From the NCBI RefSeq assembly GCF_001659605.2, contig NC_035161.2:5722662-5786661 (forward strand): a DNA stretch of 64,000 nt, read 5' to 3'. Of this stretch, positions 35,398 to 48,906 are shown piece after piece. This DNA comes from Manihot esculenta. Its lineage: Eukaryota; Streptophyta; Magnoliopsida; Malpighiales; Euphorbiaceae. The translations under genes were made by a program, and so were the position numbers. How positions within the stretch are numbered: position 1 is the stretch's first letter; each line of letters begins with the position of its first letter. The notes below the pieces were generated by a model that saw only the letters and a list, made by a program, of their open reading frames with translations, was not told the origin of the DNA and searched no databases.

Positions 35398-36536
35398 TAA
35401 TCAGTCAGTATATGCAATAAATTCTCGGATGACGAAGAAAAAAAAAATAAAGAGAAAAATAATGCGCAGGTATTTTCTGTATTACTCGGGAGAGCCCACC
35501 AGTCCACACATGACACGTCACAATCGCTGTCCAAGAATCTTCTTAAAAGCTGCAAATTTCAAATACAGATTCGCCAAAAGTATAAATTAATAATCAGAAT
35601 CTACCGCTTTTTTCTTTAAAATAAAAAATAATATTTCTCAGTGCTGTAATTTTTATTTATTTTATCTTTTTATATATATTAAAAAAAATTATTTTTTATT
35701 AATTTTTCAATTTTATTATTTTAATAAAATATTATTTTAAAAATAAAATAAAATTATAATAATAAATTTATATATTACTATAATGTAAAATAATGTGAAT
35801 AATAATTTTAATAAGATAAATACTAATAATAGCCATTTAGAGAGATGATTGTTCCATGCTCTTTATTTTATTAATTAAAATATATTTATTAATATCTAAA
35901 GATTAAATAATAATTTATTTTTTATTTATACATAAATTTTTTAATAAAAAGGCAAGAAATTAAAAATTGAATTGATTAAAATATAATTAATTAATTAATT
36001 AATTAAGAATTTGCAATATTAATCATCGAATAATACTTTAAATTTTATTAAATATTAGGAGATATTTTAAAAATAAAATAAAATAAAATAGAATTATTAT
36101 AAATCATTTATATATTATTATAGTCTAAAAAATAAGAGTAAATAATAATTTTAAAATATTTTTAAAAAAAAACAAAAATTACAGAAGGAAGAAAGGTTGA
36201 ACAATGGGTTCATTTTTTTAAAAATAATTTCAGAGGATCATCCAGTATTTCAGTCCACATTCTTGCTGCTGAGAAAGTGATACTCAGTGAGATTCCAAAT
36301 ATTTCTATTTTCCCTTATTTTTTGGATAAATAGCAATTTAAGTGGCTTGGATTTCTTAATAGAGTTTTCATTCTATGCACCTGCTTCAATCTTCTTGAAC
36401 CTGCATCTCTGATGTTGATCATCATATTTCACAAAAAAAGAAAAAAGAAAATTCTTTCTTTCTTTCTTTCTTTCTCCTGATGGATTTTCCCATGACCTTG
36501 TACTCAGTTTTCTATTCTAGTTAAGCAAGAAAGGCC
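35398..36536. other. Intergenic region between divergent permease and POLAR-like genes
   Basis: The first 200 bp are the promoter side of permease copy 2. About 35610-36170 is nearly pure A/T. The part from 36230 onward is the leader of the POLAR-like gene and has a TTTC microsatellite at 36452-36474. Confidence 0.55.
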
Positions 36537-38560
36537 ATGGATTTATGGATAGTTGCAGCAACTGCTGGTGCAGGATATGTAGCTAAAGCAAATTACTTGA
36601 AAAATTCTACATCAAGAATATCAGATAGCTCATTGAAGACACATTCTTGTGAGCTTCACAGCCATTCTCATCCATGGAACTTGCTGCAGCAAATTCGTGA
36701 CAGAACTTGCCCCTTATGCAGACTTGCCTCTCTTTCAGAAACATCTGCAAATTTTTCTGTAAAGAGAGATTACACAACAGCTGCAAGAATCAAAGGTGAA
36801 CTGCAGTTGCAGACTTATGAGAATGATAGATTCTTCAACTTATCTAATGAATTATTGCCTGAATTTGTAATGCAAGAAGTGGGTTTTTTTCAAAGATTAC
36901 CAATAGATTGGCAACTGAGGGGAAGACTTGATGGGTATGTCCTGAAACAACAAAAGCTTTTGGAGTGTTGTCATACTGCTGAATTGTGCAGGGAACCCAG
37001 CAGATTAGAGAAGTGTGTGTGTAATTCACTTCCATCAGCAGAAACTTACATGGAGATGGAATTAGAAACACAAACTCAACAGTTGATTCCAAGAAAATCG
37101 AAGCAACATAGTGAAATGGGACAGACTAGATTGAGCAGGTCAAGAAATCTTCAAGGTTGTTTTCTTTACTGATCTTTTATGTTACATAGTTCTGATGTTA
37201 GTGAACATGTCCACAAAGAACTTATGAAGACTTAAAAATTATTCCTTAGTGATGTTGTGTTGATATTTTCCGGATTTTGAGTCTTAGATCCAGTTTAGGA
37301 CTCCTGACTATTATAGAATCTAGTACCAGATATATCACTTAGCTTACTCTTGTGATTTCTTTCAGGGTTTTCCAGTGATGGTATGCTTTTCTTCTTCTTG
37401 GGAATAACTCTAGGCATGATGTCAAACAGTGGTGATAATAGAAAAGAAGTAGACAATTTACATGAACTGCTGCAGCAGACTGAGAACTTAGTTCATGAAT
37501 TACACGACGAACTCGAAACAAAAGATCAGTTAACTTGGAAAAACATTGGTTCCAAGGCCAATGGAGATTCCTCATATATCACACCTAATGCATCTTCCCA
37601 AACCCAGGAATCAAATAAATCTGCAAAATTTGACAGCAAAGAACTAGAGGATGAGAAGATGAAGAACTCTGAAGCAATGAGTAGAATTGAGGCAGAGCTT
37701 GAAGCTGAACTAGAGAGATTGGAACTAAACATGAAAGGATCTAGCTTGGGGAGTGCTTACAATTTCTTTCAGGTAACCTTAATGGGCAATTTTCATCAAA
37801 CTGTCCCTGAATTTTGGAAGGTATTTCATCACCGTTCTTCAACTTCAATTTCAAATCACAAAAATCCTCCGATTTTGATTTAAGTCAACCAAAATCCCTC
37901 TCACCCATTTTTTATGAGATTTTCGACTAATTGCTTATGTGTAGATACAAACATGGATGAAATCATTTTTAAAATAATTTCTCTATCTTCATGTAGCACA
38001 TACTTTATTTCACTTTACTACTTTTGTCGACTTAAATTAAAATCTGATGATTTTTATGATTGAAAGACGATAATAAAATACTTTTAAAGTTCAGGGACGG
38101 TGGGTAAAAATTACCCTAACTTTAATAAATCAGATGAGATGACACACCATGACAGTGGCATTAACTAGATTTGATCTGCTCTTATTATTGCTTACAGAAG
38201 GATTCTAACCTTGAAGATTTTCATTTAGACAAGGTGAATGAGCAACCCTACAATTTATCTGAATCAGATAATGACTTAAGTGGAACATCCTCTGCTCACA
38301 CTCGAGCAGCAACTGGTGCTGTGTCCCCTCAGGATCTGAGCTTGCGTCTTCATGGTGTAATTCAATCAAGGCTCAGAGAACGCATAACAGAACTAGAGGC
38401 AGCACTGGAGAACACCCAGAAGAGGCTTCGTGCCATTGCCATGGAATCTGATAGAACCATAATCTCTTCAAGGGACTTGTATTGGAAAGAGAAACAATCA
38501 TCTGCACAGATTGGCATGAATTTCACAGATCAAGTTAGTGACATTGATGAAGCTTCATAA
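36537..38560 (+). CDS. POLAR-like protein (coiled-coil scaffold of asymmetric division)
   Basis: Three exons: 36537-37155, 37366-37772 and 38198-38560, in phase, 462 residues. The product starts MDLWIVAATAGAGYVAK, a short hydrophobic N-terminus seen in POLAR-type proteins. It contains a TCPLCRLASLSE block, then a second hydrophobic patch (MLFFFLGITLGMM). An acidic coiled coil follows (EAELEAELERLELN), and the end carries the conserved SLRLHGVIQSRLRERITELEAAL segment. In Arabidopsis, POLAR is a polarity scaffold in stomatal-lineage cells that binds kinases at the cortex. I infer membership from the N-terminal and C-terminal blocks. Whether it is POLAR itself or one of its less studied relatives I cannot say. 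Confidence 0.75.
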
Positions 38561-39203
38561 GAGTATAGTGAAGGTTACGAGGAGAGTGTTAAGAGTGGGG
38601 AAGCAGATGAAGCAGCTGCTCCACTAGATATTTAATATGAGATTGATAAATGAGAAACAGAAGCATTCTTCAGAATAGTAGAGAAATATTTTCAAAGAAG
38701 CTGATCCATTGAAAGATCAGAGCTTGTGAAGAACAAGTTAAAATTTTTATTTTAATTATTATGTATAGCTGTATAAGAAATTGGAGGGTTTTCTCAGGAA
38801 AAAAAATGAATTTTTTATTCAATATATTCATGATTAGTGAGATCAAGCGAAATATTCATGATTCATGATACTTAAAATCTATCATAATTAATTATTATAA
38901 TACAATTATTGTATTTATAAAGGTTGTAAGTTAGATTTTAGGAAATAATATTAAGGAATTATAGTTTATTTTATTTAAAAGCTAATAATTTTATTTCGAT
39001 TTGTGATTTCTACCATTTATTTATGAAAAAGTATTATATGCATTCAGATGCGTGAAAAAATTTCATAGTTCCAAATACGTATGATATGTTCCATGCACTC
39101 TATCTTTGAGGGGGAAAAATAGCTACAATTAATTGTAATGTACAAAATCAAGACATCAACTCAAAAGTAACTGTAAGTTCTTGTCACTGTTACTGAATTT
39201 GGT
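38561..39203. other. Intergenic, convergent 3' ends
   Basis: 3' flanks of the POLAR-like and erlin genes. A/T-rich; nothing recognisable. Confidence 0.5.
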
Positions 39204-42200
39204 CTAAGCTTCTGATATCCCTGTTGGTCCCTCTTCCAAGTTTCCCTCCTTAGCCATCTCACCAGAAAACCTTTGCAGGAAATTGCCTAGCAGCCTCTGG
39301 TCAAGTACCATATTTGGTACCTGCATAAAAGAAGATACCCAATTAATTTAAGCTATGGCTGTAATAAATTTTTATTTAAATTTTGAGAATTAGGGATAAA
39401 AACCTTGTCCCCAAAGAAAATTTTTGTATTATCAGCTATAGCTTCAATAAATTTCAGTTCAAGAAATTCAGGAGTAAGCTTTAACTTGTTTGCTTCAGCT
39501 TCTTTCATCACACTGAAAACAAAGAGCAAGCAGCGGATTATTGCCTTCATAAGGTCTGTTTAAAAATGTTTTGAAAGAAAGAAAAACCAAGCAAAGTGGA
39601 TTCACCGGTAAAAGGCAGCATCTGCCAGGCTCTTTTCATGAGCCATATACATTTGATTCTCAATTTCTTGCTGCCTCCTTGCACTGTCCTTCTCCATCAA
39701 TTTCTGTTCCATTAGGATCTTGCTCACATTGGCGTTCTTCTCAGCTTCACTTATAGCCATCTTCTTTGTTGTCTCTGATTCTTTCTCAACTACTTTCTGC
39801 CTCTCAACAGCAATCAAGACCTATAAAGTAACACACAAGAAGTATCAGACTGCCTATCTGTGATGCTCGTAAATTCATGCAAAATCACTCTTTCAGCATA
39901 AACAGACTTGCAAATGTACAATTGAAAAATTATGCAATATTCAAAATTTCAAATGCATGCAAATCTTCAAAAAACACAATAAATCATTAGAAATCCTCCC
40001 AACATGGAATATCTAATCAATCTGAGACAAGGAGATAATTGGTCAACCCTTGTACTCAGTACAAACTTAGATCACAGTTTAACATGTACTAGTGACCAAC
40101 TTGATCGTCTTAGGCAAGGTAGGATATGAAGGATGAACTAGCTTGATCAGACTTCAAGAACAGCATAACTATACCTTAGTGCGCTCTTCTTCCATCTGCT
40201 CAAAATTCCTTCTTATGCTTTCTGGAATGGTAGGCTTTGTGACACGCACACTTATAATTTCAATTCCAGGAGCATAGCGTGTGCAATCAACTTGAAGAGC
40301 TTCTTTCATCTTTTCATCAATCTGAGAAAATTGAATTTTGATGTTTATATCAGTATATAAAAAACAAGATTAAGGGAAGAACAGAAAAAAAGAGAGAATA
40401 AGCTTTAAGCAACTTGGAAGACAATACAGTTCATCAAACCCTGACAGTTTGTTGTTATAACTCATAAATGATTTCTATCTTTGACAGGCACAAGCATACA
40501 GATGGCACTAACGGAGCAAGGAAATGGTAAGTTGCCTATCAACTATTGTTTTTCCCTGATAGAGATAATACCGAAAGGTTCATGGCCTATCTAAAAGCAT
40601 TATGGAGAAAAATAAGAAAATATAAAAATAACCACCACACCAGCAGGTTTCCTTTCATATCCCATGTTACATCACAAAAAATTAGAAGCAAAGAGTAAAC
40701 AACATCCAATTGCACACTAATCTTACAATTATGATTTATTTAGCAATCTTCCACACCTGGTCAAACACATCAATGTAGACTTGTTGGAGAGAGTGAGAAC
40801 TGCAGAACTGATTGATTTCATGATGAATCTTGTCATATATCCATGTGTTGTCATAGTTCACACCATAGTTGATCAGTGTCTCATATACATAATCCTTACG
40901 AAGCCGGTTAACAACCTGAATTATGAATTCCATCAGTGCATATAAGGACAAAATGTCAAGCCTTGAGCCTTTTATGAGTATATCATCGTTCTTACCTCTA
41001 TCTTCTCAAAGTTAATCATGACACCCCCTTTAGTACCACATGGAATATCCCTCACCTGCATATTAAGACAGAAGAAGGATTCAATAACAATTGTGGCAAT
41101 AGAATCCTTGATCTTCATAAATTGGAAACCAAAGTTTACTTGATCTGTCTGAAGTGTCACTTGAACAGGCTCATACTGAGTTAATAGAGGCAATTTTAGA
41201 TGAAAACCTGATAAAAAATTATGAGCCCACGATCATATCACTCGCAGAAAGCAAAGTCCTTAACAAAAAAGTGTACCACATTCACACCTGGATCTGTAAT
41301 TGTTTTTAGAAGGGCACCTCCTCTCCAGTACACCCCAACATGACCTTCTGGGACTTGGTGCAAGATGGATAGGCTATTCTGAATACTCGAGGATGATGGT
41401 ATTATTATCTGTGATGTGATCATAAAACATTACAAATTTCCGGAACAGATACTCCAGCAATCCAGCTTATAAGAATCCAACACATGATGAAACAGAAAGA
41501 AACCAGCAAATTAAGAAAGAACAAACTCAATTTTCATGGTCTCTCGAGCACTAAAACAAAAAGCCAATGCCACAGAGATGCCAGTGCGCCAGTGCAGTTT
41601 ACTATTTTTCTTAGATTCAAACTCCTGGTCAACGATGAAGAAGAAAATTTCTGAAGTATCTCTAACTCAACAGTAAGCATATATGAAAAGAGCAAAAGTC
41701 TAATCCTGGATGTATTGGTCTTATAAAATGCAAAAGCTTCATTCAAGGCTCCAGATCTTCATGAAAAGTGCAATAAAATGACAAAAGGAACTAAGTGCTA
41801 GAGATGGCATATTTGAAACTATAAGGTAATCTCTTTTCAGAAACTATATTTGGGCCATAATACATCCAGAAACAGCACTGAAACAAGGACAGTCAGCAAA
41901 ATGCAAGTACACAATATGGCTAGTTCTCCACCCAATATACTACATACATACATATATAATTGACGTAATATCTAGGTAATAAATCACAGGATTAGACTTT
42001 AGAGTTCATCACCCATCAAACTGCACAAAGAACATCTTTTACTACACTTAAAAGAGTTTAATCACAAATGGTCTATACAAAAACGGGAATTATGATTAAC
42101 GAATAATCAATAAATTTTGATTCTTTGAGATTGAATGAGAGCTTAACGGAATGATTTAATCAACGAAGCAAGCAAATCCTCCACATTTAAGATTGGAAGA

Positions 42201-42362
42201 AATCCAAATAAGTGAATTAGAGCACACGGAGAGAGTATGGCAGATTACCAGGGAGATGACAGCGATGAAGATGAAGAAAACGGTGAGAATGGGAGAGAAG
42301 TCGCCGTTGGGGGGCGGCGGACGAGCATGTGGTGGTGTTCCAGTGTGGTGCTGTGGATCCAT
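39204..42362 (-). CDS. Erlin-type SPFH/Band 7 (prohibitin-homology) membrane protein
   Basis: Nine exons on the minus strand: 42362-42249, 41408-41288, 41207-41140, 41055-40996, 40915-40757, 40321-40175, 39820-39606, 39512-39404 and 39320-39204. They join in phase to 369 residues. A Pro-rich head (RPPPPNG) is followed by one membrane segment at about residues 23-43. The Band 7 domain includes [53 protein letters not shown] and [21 protein letters not shown] charged coiled coil then carries [16 protein letters not shown], and an oligomerisation segment follows ([15 protein letters not shown]). This is the plant counterpart of animal erlins, ER membrane scaffolds in lipid-raft-like domains that help ER-associated degradation. 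The plant function is less known. The tail after FLQ is lineage-specific and mostly acidic. Confidence 0.93.
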
Positions 42363-43300
42363 GGGTGATAAAACACTGAATTCTGTTTTGATTGAAGCTT
42401 GTGAAAGTGGAAATGGAATATTAATAATAATAAATAATCTGGTGGATTTGTATGTACCGTATCAACGAATCGTGACCGTTGGATAGAGTGTATGTTAATT
42501 GACTTGGCAACACCATAGTCGTCCGCTTGGCTTCTTCGTTGCTCTTAGCATGAATTTTCGATGGCTTTAACGAAGAAAGGAATTTGAAAAATGACACTTC
42601 AATAATTATTCCATATCGAAATTTTAATTAATTTTTCTAATTTACAAATTGATTAAGTATTTATATTAAATTTAAAAATAAAAAATAATAATAAGTAATA
42701 ATAACATTAGAATTTTAATTGATTTTTCTATCATTAAAAATTGCATAAATAATAGGATGAATTTAAATTTATATTCAAATTTTATTAGTTGGGTCTTTAT
42801 TATAAACATATTTATATAAATATTTTATTAAATTATATTTTTAAAAATATTATTTATAAAGTTTTAATTAAATTTAAGTTAAATTTAAATATATATTCAC
42901 AGATTTAATTTGATAAATATATCTAAATAAATTTGAGAAATTTTATATTTTATTTTTTAATTTTTTATTGTGATTTAAAAAATAAATTATTAATTAAATT
43001 CAAATTTAAATTGGATATTTTTCTGGCTTAGAAGTTGCTGTTTCCGGCCATAAGGCCCAACCCGTGAAAAACTAAAGCCCATGGGCCGAAGAATTCTAGG
43101 CGTGATTAAGACACGCGCCTCTAAATACCGTGAGAAGAGACGAATCATAACGTTCAAAAAATTATCCGATAAGGCAAAACGCAGTCCACAGGCAGTCGTA
43201 GAGGTTAAACGGCACTGGTTCTCAGTCGACGTTTCCCACTCCTCAATTCTCCCGGTGCCTCTAATCTACGACGGACGGAGAAGCCCCGGAAGCTGTGAAA
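42363..43300. promoter_or_regulatory. Shared divergent promoter region, erlin (-) and hydrolase (+)
   Basis: About 940 bp separate the two start codons. The centre (42600-43015) is A/T-rich and the hydrolase-proximal 280 bp are more balanced, with the site II motifs. An open frame at 43081-43341 overlaps the hydrolase start in another frame and is not called. Confidence 0.55.
43054..43087. promoter_or_regulatory. Site II-type promoter elements
   Basis: GGCCCAA at 43054-43060 and the near-palindrome AGCCCATGGGCC at 43076-43087 match the plant site II motif (TGGGCC/T), which TCP factors bind in many housekeeping and organelle-related genes. They lie about 210-250 bp before the hydrolase ATG and may serve the erlin promoter as well. 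Function is inferred from the motif alone. Confidence 0.5.
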
Positions 43301-46300
43301 ATGTTCACCCTTACAGCCACACCTGCATTGTTAATGCCTAGAAAATTCAGAACCCGAGAGCGTTTCTCTATTTCTGCGCAAAATTTTCCTTCGTTTCTGC
43401 CCAGTGAAGTTGAGAATATTAAAGACCCTTTTGCTAGAAAGCTAGCTTCAAGAATCGAAAGGCTGCCTGTACACGCACTTGTCTCTTTTTAGTCTTTCAT
43501 TGTTTAGCTTCTCCTTTAATGATTAGTTTATCTGATAGCTTCTCAGGTTTTTTTGGTATTTGGTTGCATGTAAGTTTGTTTCTGATAATTGAGTGTTCAT
43601 GGCCTCTTTGAAAGGCTACACATAAGGTAGGTGGATAAGATAGAATTCAGGATATATACATATACCCATTAATGCCAGAGCAGAAATTCATTTCTCCTTG
43701 ACTTGTGTGTAATAGCCTTTGCTTTTATTGCTGTTTCAAGCCTGGCTAATGATCTTTTGGTTCCGGAAGGATAGCCGGATGATGGATTAACACTTAAATG
43801 CTTAAACTACAGTTTTATGGGATTTGGGTTGCAATTAACAATGTTTGAGGTTTTTAAAAAGTTGGGACTTGGAATTTGTGTGTGGAGGGATGGGGATACT
43901 AGGAGTCTCTGATGAAAATTGACATAATATTGGTGTTTAATATTTATTTAAGCAAAATTTATCAGAGTTTCTGAATGTAAGAAAAAATTCACTTATCTCA
44001 GGCAGCCATGAATCTGCAGTCTCAAATTTGATCTTGGTTCTTTGTAATTTGTAAGACATCCCAATTTGGGTGTGTTTCATTAACAGCTGTATTTGTGCTC
44101 AAAATGTAGGTTAGCTTCTCAGAGAGATGTATCATGAGTAGTTGCGTCAAGCCTTTGGTGCAAAGCAAGACTAGTCCAGTGGTTCTGCTCCATGGTTTTG
44201 ACAGGTCTCTATAATGTATTCAATAATGCAGTTTGTTTCACCAACAATAAAAAAGAAAACAAGTTGCTGATTTATCTGTCTCTAGAGTTCACTACATCTT
44301 ATAATTCAGCTCTTGTTTAGAATGGAGATATACATTTCCACTGCTTGAGGAGGCTGGCATGGAGACTTGGGCTGTTGACATTCTTGGTTGGGGTTTCTCT
44401 GATTTAGGTTTGTTGTGAATGCCTCAGCATGTTTCCACGTGGTTGAAATTCTAAACCTCTTTCTTATTCGCTTGCACCGAATTATACCACTGTTCCCTAT
44501 GGTTTTCAGAAAGACTGCCATCATGTGATGTTGCATCTAAGCGTGATCACTTGTATCAGGTACTTCCTAGTTTCTAGATTTTCTTGTAATTTTGAGGACT
44601 TGGGTATATGAAGCAAATTTTATTCTACACTAGTATATCTAAGAAAACTGCTAATTTTATATCAAGGTCATATCAATAACATAACATTGACTTATGATAT
44701 CAAATTTGCTATAGCAGAAATAGAAAGATATTTTGTGTTCTATTATGAGTTTCCAAATTGTGACTTTTTCCTTGTTGTTTTTCCTTGGTGAAGTGGGATG
44801 GTCATGGTGTCAAGGTCTGAAGCAGCCAGTATCTGAACAATTTTGGTTATCATTTTTTTTTTCTGTGCGTTAAGACTTATTTTGGATTACTTCACACCAA
44901 CTGCAGTTTTGGAGGTCCCACATAAGGAGGCCCATCATCTTGGTTGGACCAAGCCTTGGTGCTGCTGTTGCAATTGATTTTGCTGCCAACCATCCAGAAG
45001 CTGTAAGTATTGAGTACATCATCGGTAACTGAGCATTTGCATTTGTGCCTTGAGCCCATTTGAAAGATTGTAAATATTTTATTAAAGTGGTAAGTTATAT
45101 TGCAACTGATTGCCTTAAATTAATATGTTTTAGGTTATCCTTTCAGGTAGAGAAACTGGTTTTGATTGATGCAAGTGTGTATGCTGAAGGCACCGGAGAC
45201 CTTGCAAAGTTACCTAGAGCATTAGCATATGCTGGGGTGTGAGTTCTATTCACTTAGAAAGTCTTGAATCCCCAATAATTTATTTTTTCTGCGTAAACTC
45301 TATTCAGTCAATCTCCTTATTAAGTATATGCAGCACTTCATTTTGAGAAAAAGAATGATAAAGAACTTTTGCCTCACTCTTTCAGATCCTATGTCCAAAA
45401 TTATGTGGACCCCCCCATTCCTCACCCAGAACCCCACAAACCTCTTTTTTTTTTTTTAAGCTTCTGCCCCTGCCCCCTTCCCCCAGTTCTTTTGAATTGT
45501 ATTATTGATTATTGCAATAAACATAATTACTCTTTTCTATTCAGGTTTATTTATTGAAGAGTGTCCCGCTCCGTTTATATGTTAATTTGCTGGCCTTCAA
45601 TGAAATATCATTGAGCACCAGCATTGACTGGATGAATGTAAGTGCTTCTTCTCATAAATTGGATGAACACAAGTTTTTCTTCTCATACCAGACTTGCTAA
45701 AAGGGAAGCCACGTTGTTACTGTATGTTATAGGCCAAATGCATGAAGAAGCACTATATTTAAACCAAATATTCCACTTCTCAAAATCTTGTTTGCTGATG
45801 AAACAGAGAGAAATAGAATCTGCTAGAGAAATTCTATTTCCTGACAGCCAAACAGAACATTGATTTTTTCTTTCTAAAGAGTAAACAAATTCTATTGATA
45901 GTAATAATAGTAAAAGTACATACTTCTACATTTTTCATTGTATTTCTATATATGCATATGTCTATTGTTTTGTTCTCAGATGGGTCTATTTGTTCAAAAA
46001 TAAAAGTTACGTATCAATTGAACAAAATAAAAAGAAAAGGTGATATTGCACATTGAAACAAAAGATAATAGGGGCCTGCACATACATTTAACCTATGTTA
46101 TATTCTAGTCATTTTGAGTTTTGCAAGACTGAAGCTGGAATTAATGATCCCTTTGATTGTGAATAGGTGGGACGCCTACATTGTTTATATCCTTGGTGGG
46201 AAGATGCAACTGTGAATTTTATGGTTAGTGGTGGTTATAATGTCAATGCTCAGATAGACAAGGTACCTGCAAAATTTTTGTCTAAAACTGTATGAACTGT

Positions 46301-47453
46301 CGGTCCTTCAACCATATTATATGATGTCTGCTTTGCTTACCTATTCATATGCCTTGCCTGCAGTATTGCTGAATTTTGATGGGTTTTTGAGGGTATATTC
46401 CAAGGGCAATCTGATGCTTTTCATTATAAGAAGCCTCTCATTTTCTCTCTTCCAATGTGCTAGGATATTGTGCATGAGAACAATAAGTTGAACAGATAGA
46501 AGATCTGGCTTCAAATAATACAGCTTCTTCCAACTCCAAGATCCCACCATCAAAACTTTATATAGAATTAAAATAATTGTAAATATGCATTTTTCAATGT
46601 TCTTAGTTTCATCTGTGGTTTATTGGAAGTGGGAATATGTAAATATTGAACTGATTGCTCCACTGAGAGTAACGTTTTAATTGATTGTGTATAAAGTGAC
46701 ATTCTAGTGGATAGAGTAATGTGTGTTTGATGTAGATGACACAAATATCCAATCTTTTAGCTTTGTTGCTTGTATAGTTGTATTGGGTTGTCTCTACAGA
46801 ATTTTGTCCAAGTGCATTTAATGTTTAAGAACACGTAGAGTTTGTGCGAATGAAATTTAGAGAAAGCGAACATCTTGGCATGCCCTAAGTCCTGCATACT
46901 CTATTAGCGAAATATCTCAGCATTTGCTTCCTTATTGGAAATGTCTCCTTCCTTTTTTATGGGGTGGTCCTGATTGCTGGTTATTGATTACTACAGGTTA
47001 AGAAGAGGACACTTATAATTTGGGGTGAGGATGACCAAATTATCAGCAACAAACTAGCAGTGGTTAGTACTCACTGAATCTCTTTCTATATATGTTTCTA
47101 AGTGAAGGAACTTGGAACAATTTATGCAACATGCTTTAGAAATACGGATGGCAGGCAATTGGTAGATTGGACGTATTAGCGTGAAATTCTTCTGCTCAAC
47201 TAACTTATTTGACTTTCAGTTAACTGAATATTTTGTCATGCATCACATTTGGAAATTTAAATTAGTGTACTTACATAGCTTCTTAAATCCTATGATACAG
47301 AGATTGCACTCTGAACTTCCAAATGCAATCATACGACAGATCCCGGAGTGTGGCCATATTCCCCATGTGGAAAAGCCCAATTCTGTTGCAAAATTGATTG
47401 TTGAATTTGCTAGAGAAGCTTGTTATGAAGATGCTCAAACTATTCCTCTGTAG
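43301..47453 (+). CDS. Alpha/beta-hydrolase fold protein, probably plastid-targeted
   Basis: Ten exons: 43301-43468, 44110-44204, 44310-44407, 44510-44559, 44907-45002, 45147-45236, 45545-45637, 46167-46262, 46997-47062 and 47301-47453, in phase, 334 residues. The N-terminal 50 residues are rich in Ser, Thr and Arg and look like a plastid transit peptide. The fold is clear. The oxyanion segment HGF starts at residue 84, the nucleophile elbow is G-P-S-L-G with Ser153, the acid is in WGEDD (Asp274 or Asp275), and the catalytic His303 is in CGHIPHVEKP. All three catalytic residues are present, so it should be an active esterase or lipase-like enzyme. The substrate is unknown; related plant proteins include chlorophyll, lipid and ester hydrolases. 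The ATG at 43301 is used; a GTG two codons earlier is not. Confidence 0.92.
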
Positions 47454-48906
47454 AGAAGGTCTGCACTTTGCTTTGATTTATTTCATGTATGGCTTATTTT
47501 TACAGTAAGTTTTGAACCCAACCACAGACTTGATGAAAATAGTTGGAAAATGGGATCCTATAGGAACTCTATTGCATTTTTTAAAGCCTGTATTTTGTCT
47601 TTATAATGTTGGCCAAGATGAGAAATTCAATTATAATCAACTATTATTTGTAACAATCTCATTCATGCTGATGATATTGGTTCTCTAGTTGTTTATAAAG
47701 ATAGTGATGTGGAAAAGAGAAATTCATTTTTGTACTCTTGCACCAGAGAAGCTTGTAGTTGGCCTTTCTAATTTTAGCCCAAATGAGAAATTCAATTCTG
47801 ATAAGTTATTTAAATCCTTGAGCTTTGACATCCAAGTTTTTTATAAAGATTGTGATATGGAAATGAGAAATTCTGTTTTGTATTCTTGCACTTGTGGGGC
47901 ATTTTGATCAGTTATTTAAATTCTTAGAGCTTTGAAATTCAAGTTGGTATGATGTGTTAGTCTCTTTTCTTTCTCTTCCAAGAAAAGAGAAAAGTTCATG
48001 TACAGTTGGGAGAATCTCAAACTGATCTCTTTTTTTTTATTATTATTACACTTGGCAAAGAAAAGAAATCCATTAAAAAACAATTGATGGTAAATGTATT
48101 TTTCTTTTTATCATTTGCAGGACTTTGAGTTTCTATATTAGTTGTTTCTAACTGGGAGACTGTCTTTTCTTTTTTTGTATTGCTGATGCATTGGATAGAA
48201 ATTTACTGTTTTTGAATTAATAATTAATGTATTTTTCCCATTAATGGCTTCCCAGAACTCCAAGTTGAATGCTTGATTTGTCTGAGATTCATAAAATTAC
48301 AGTACATTATTACTTCCATGAAGGTGCTTAGTTGGAGAAAGAATTTTAAGTTTTAAGCATTAAAATTTTACTTTTTAACAAAAAAAATTAATTTTGTTTG
48401 TTTAATTAGTTTTTTTTTTATTTTTTGAAAAGTCAAAAAGTTTTTTTTATATTTTTTCTGACCTATTTGTGCACAAATCATCATTGCCAATTTGTTAATC
48501 TAGTTGGTAAGTGGTTCAGCAGTCGTCATCATTGATCTGCCTGCCAACTGTTCCATCAAGCAAAAAATTCACCCTAAATTAAAATAGGAGGAAATAAAAC
48601 TAGGTTAGTGGATGGGTACCAATTTTTCATTAAGATCAAAAAAAAAAAAATACACTAGCTCTCTCTAGATATACAAAAGGAAAAAGAAAGAAAAGAAAAA
48701 ACATCAGCAAAGAAAGATCAGGTTCTAGCCCCTCATTATAGGGAATCAAATTCCCAGGTTTTTTAACACTAGAGGAAAGAAACCTAAAACCTTACTGGGG
48801 TTTGTCTCTAGATCCCCTAGGGTAAAATTGCATGCCCCATCATCTATCCATGGCAAAATCTCATCCACACATCAAAACCCACTTGCTATCTTCTTAGCTT
48901 TCATCC
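47454..48906. other. Intergenic region with a diverged 148-bp tandem duplication
   Basis: The 3' flank of the hydrolase is followed by two related segments, where TTTATAAAGATAGTGATGTGG (ending near 47712) recurs as TTATAAAGATTGTGATATGG 148 bp later. The phrases GAGAAATTCAATT and AGTTATTTAAATCCTTGAGC recur in the same order. The rest to 48906 is the 3' flank of the PDCB gene, A/T-rich. Confidence 0.5.

Noticed and set aside
45237..45242. Alternative donor GTGAGT at 45239 in the hydrolase, a better consensus than GTGTGA at 45237
   Set aside because: It would leave two bases and put TGA into the next exon; the donor at 45237 keeps the Gly-Val-Tyr-Leu-Leu frame.
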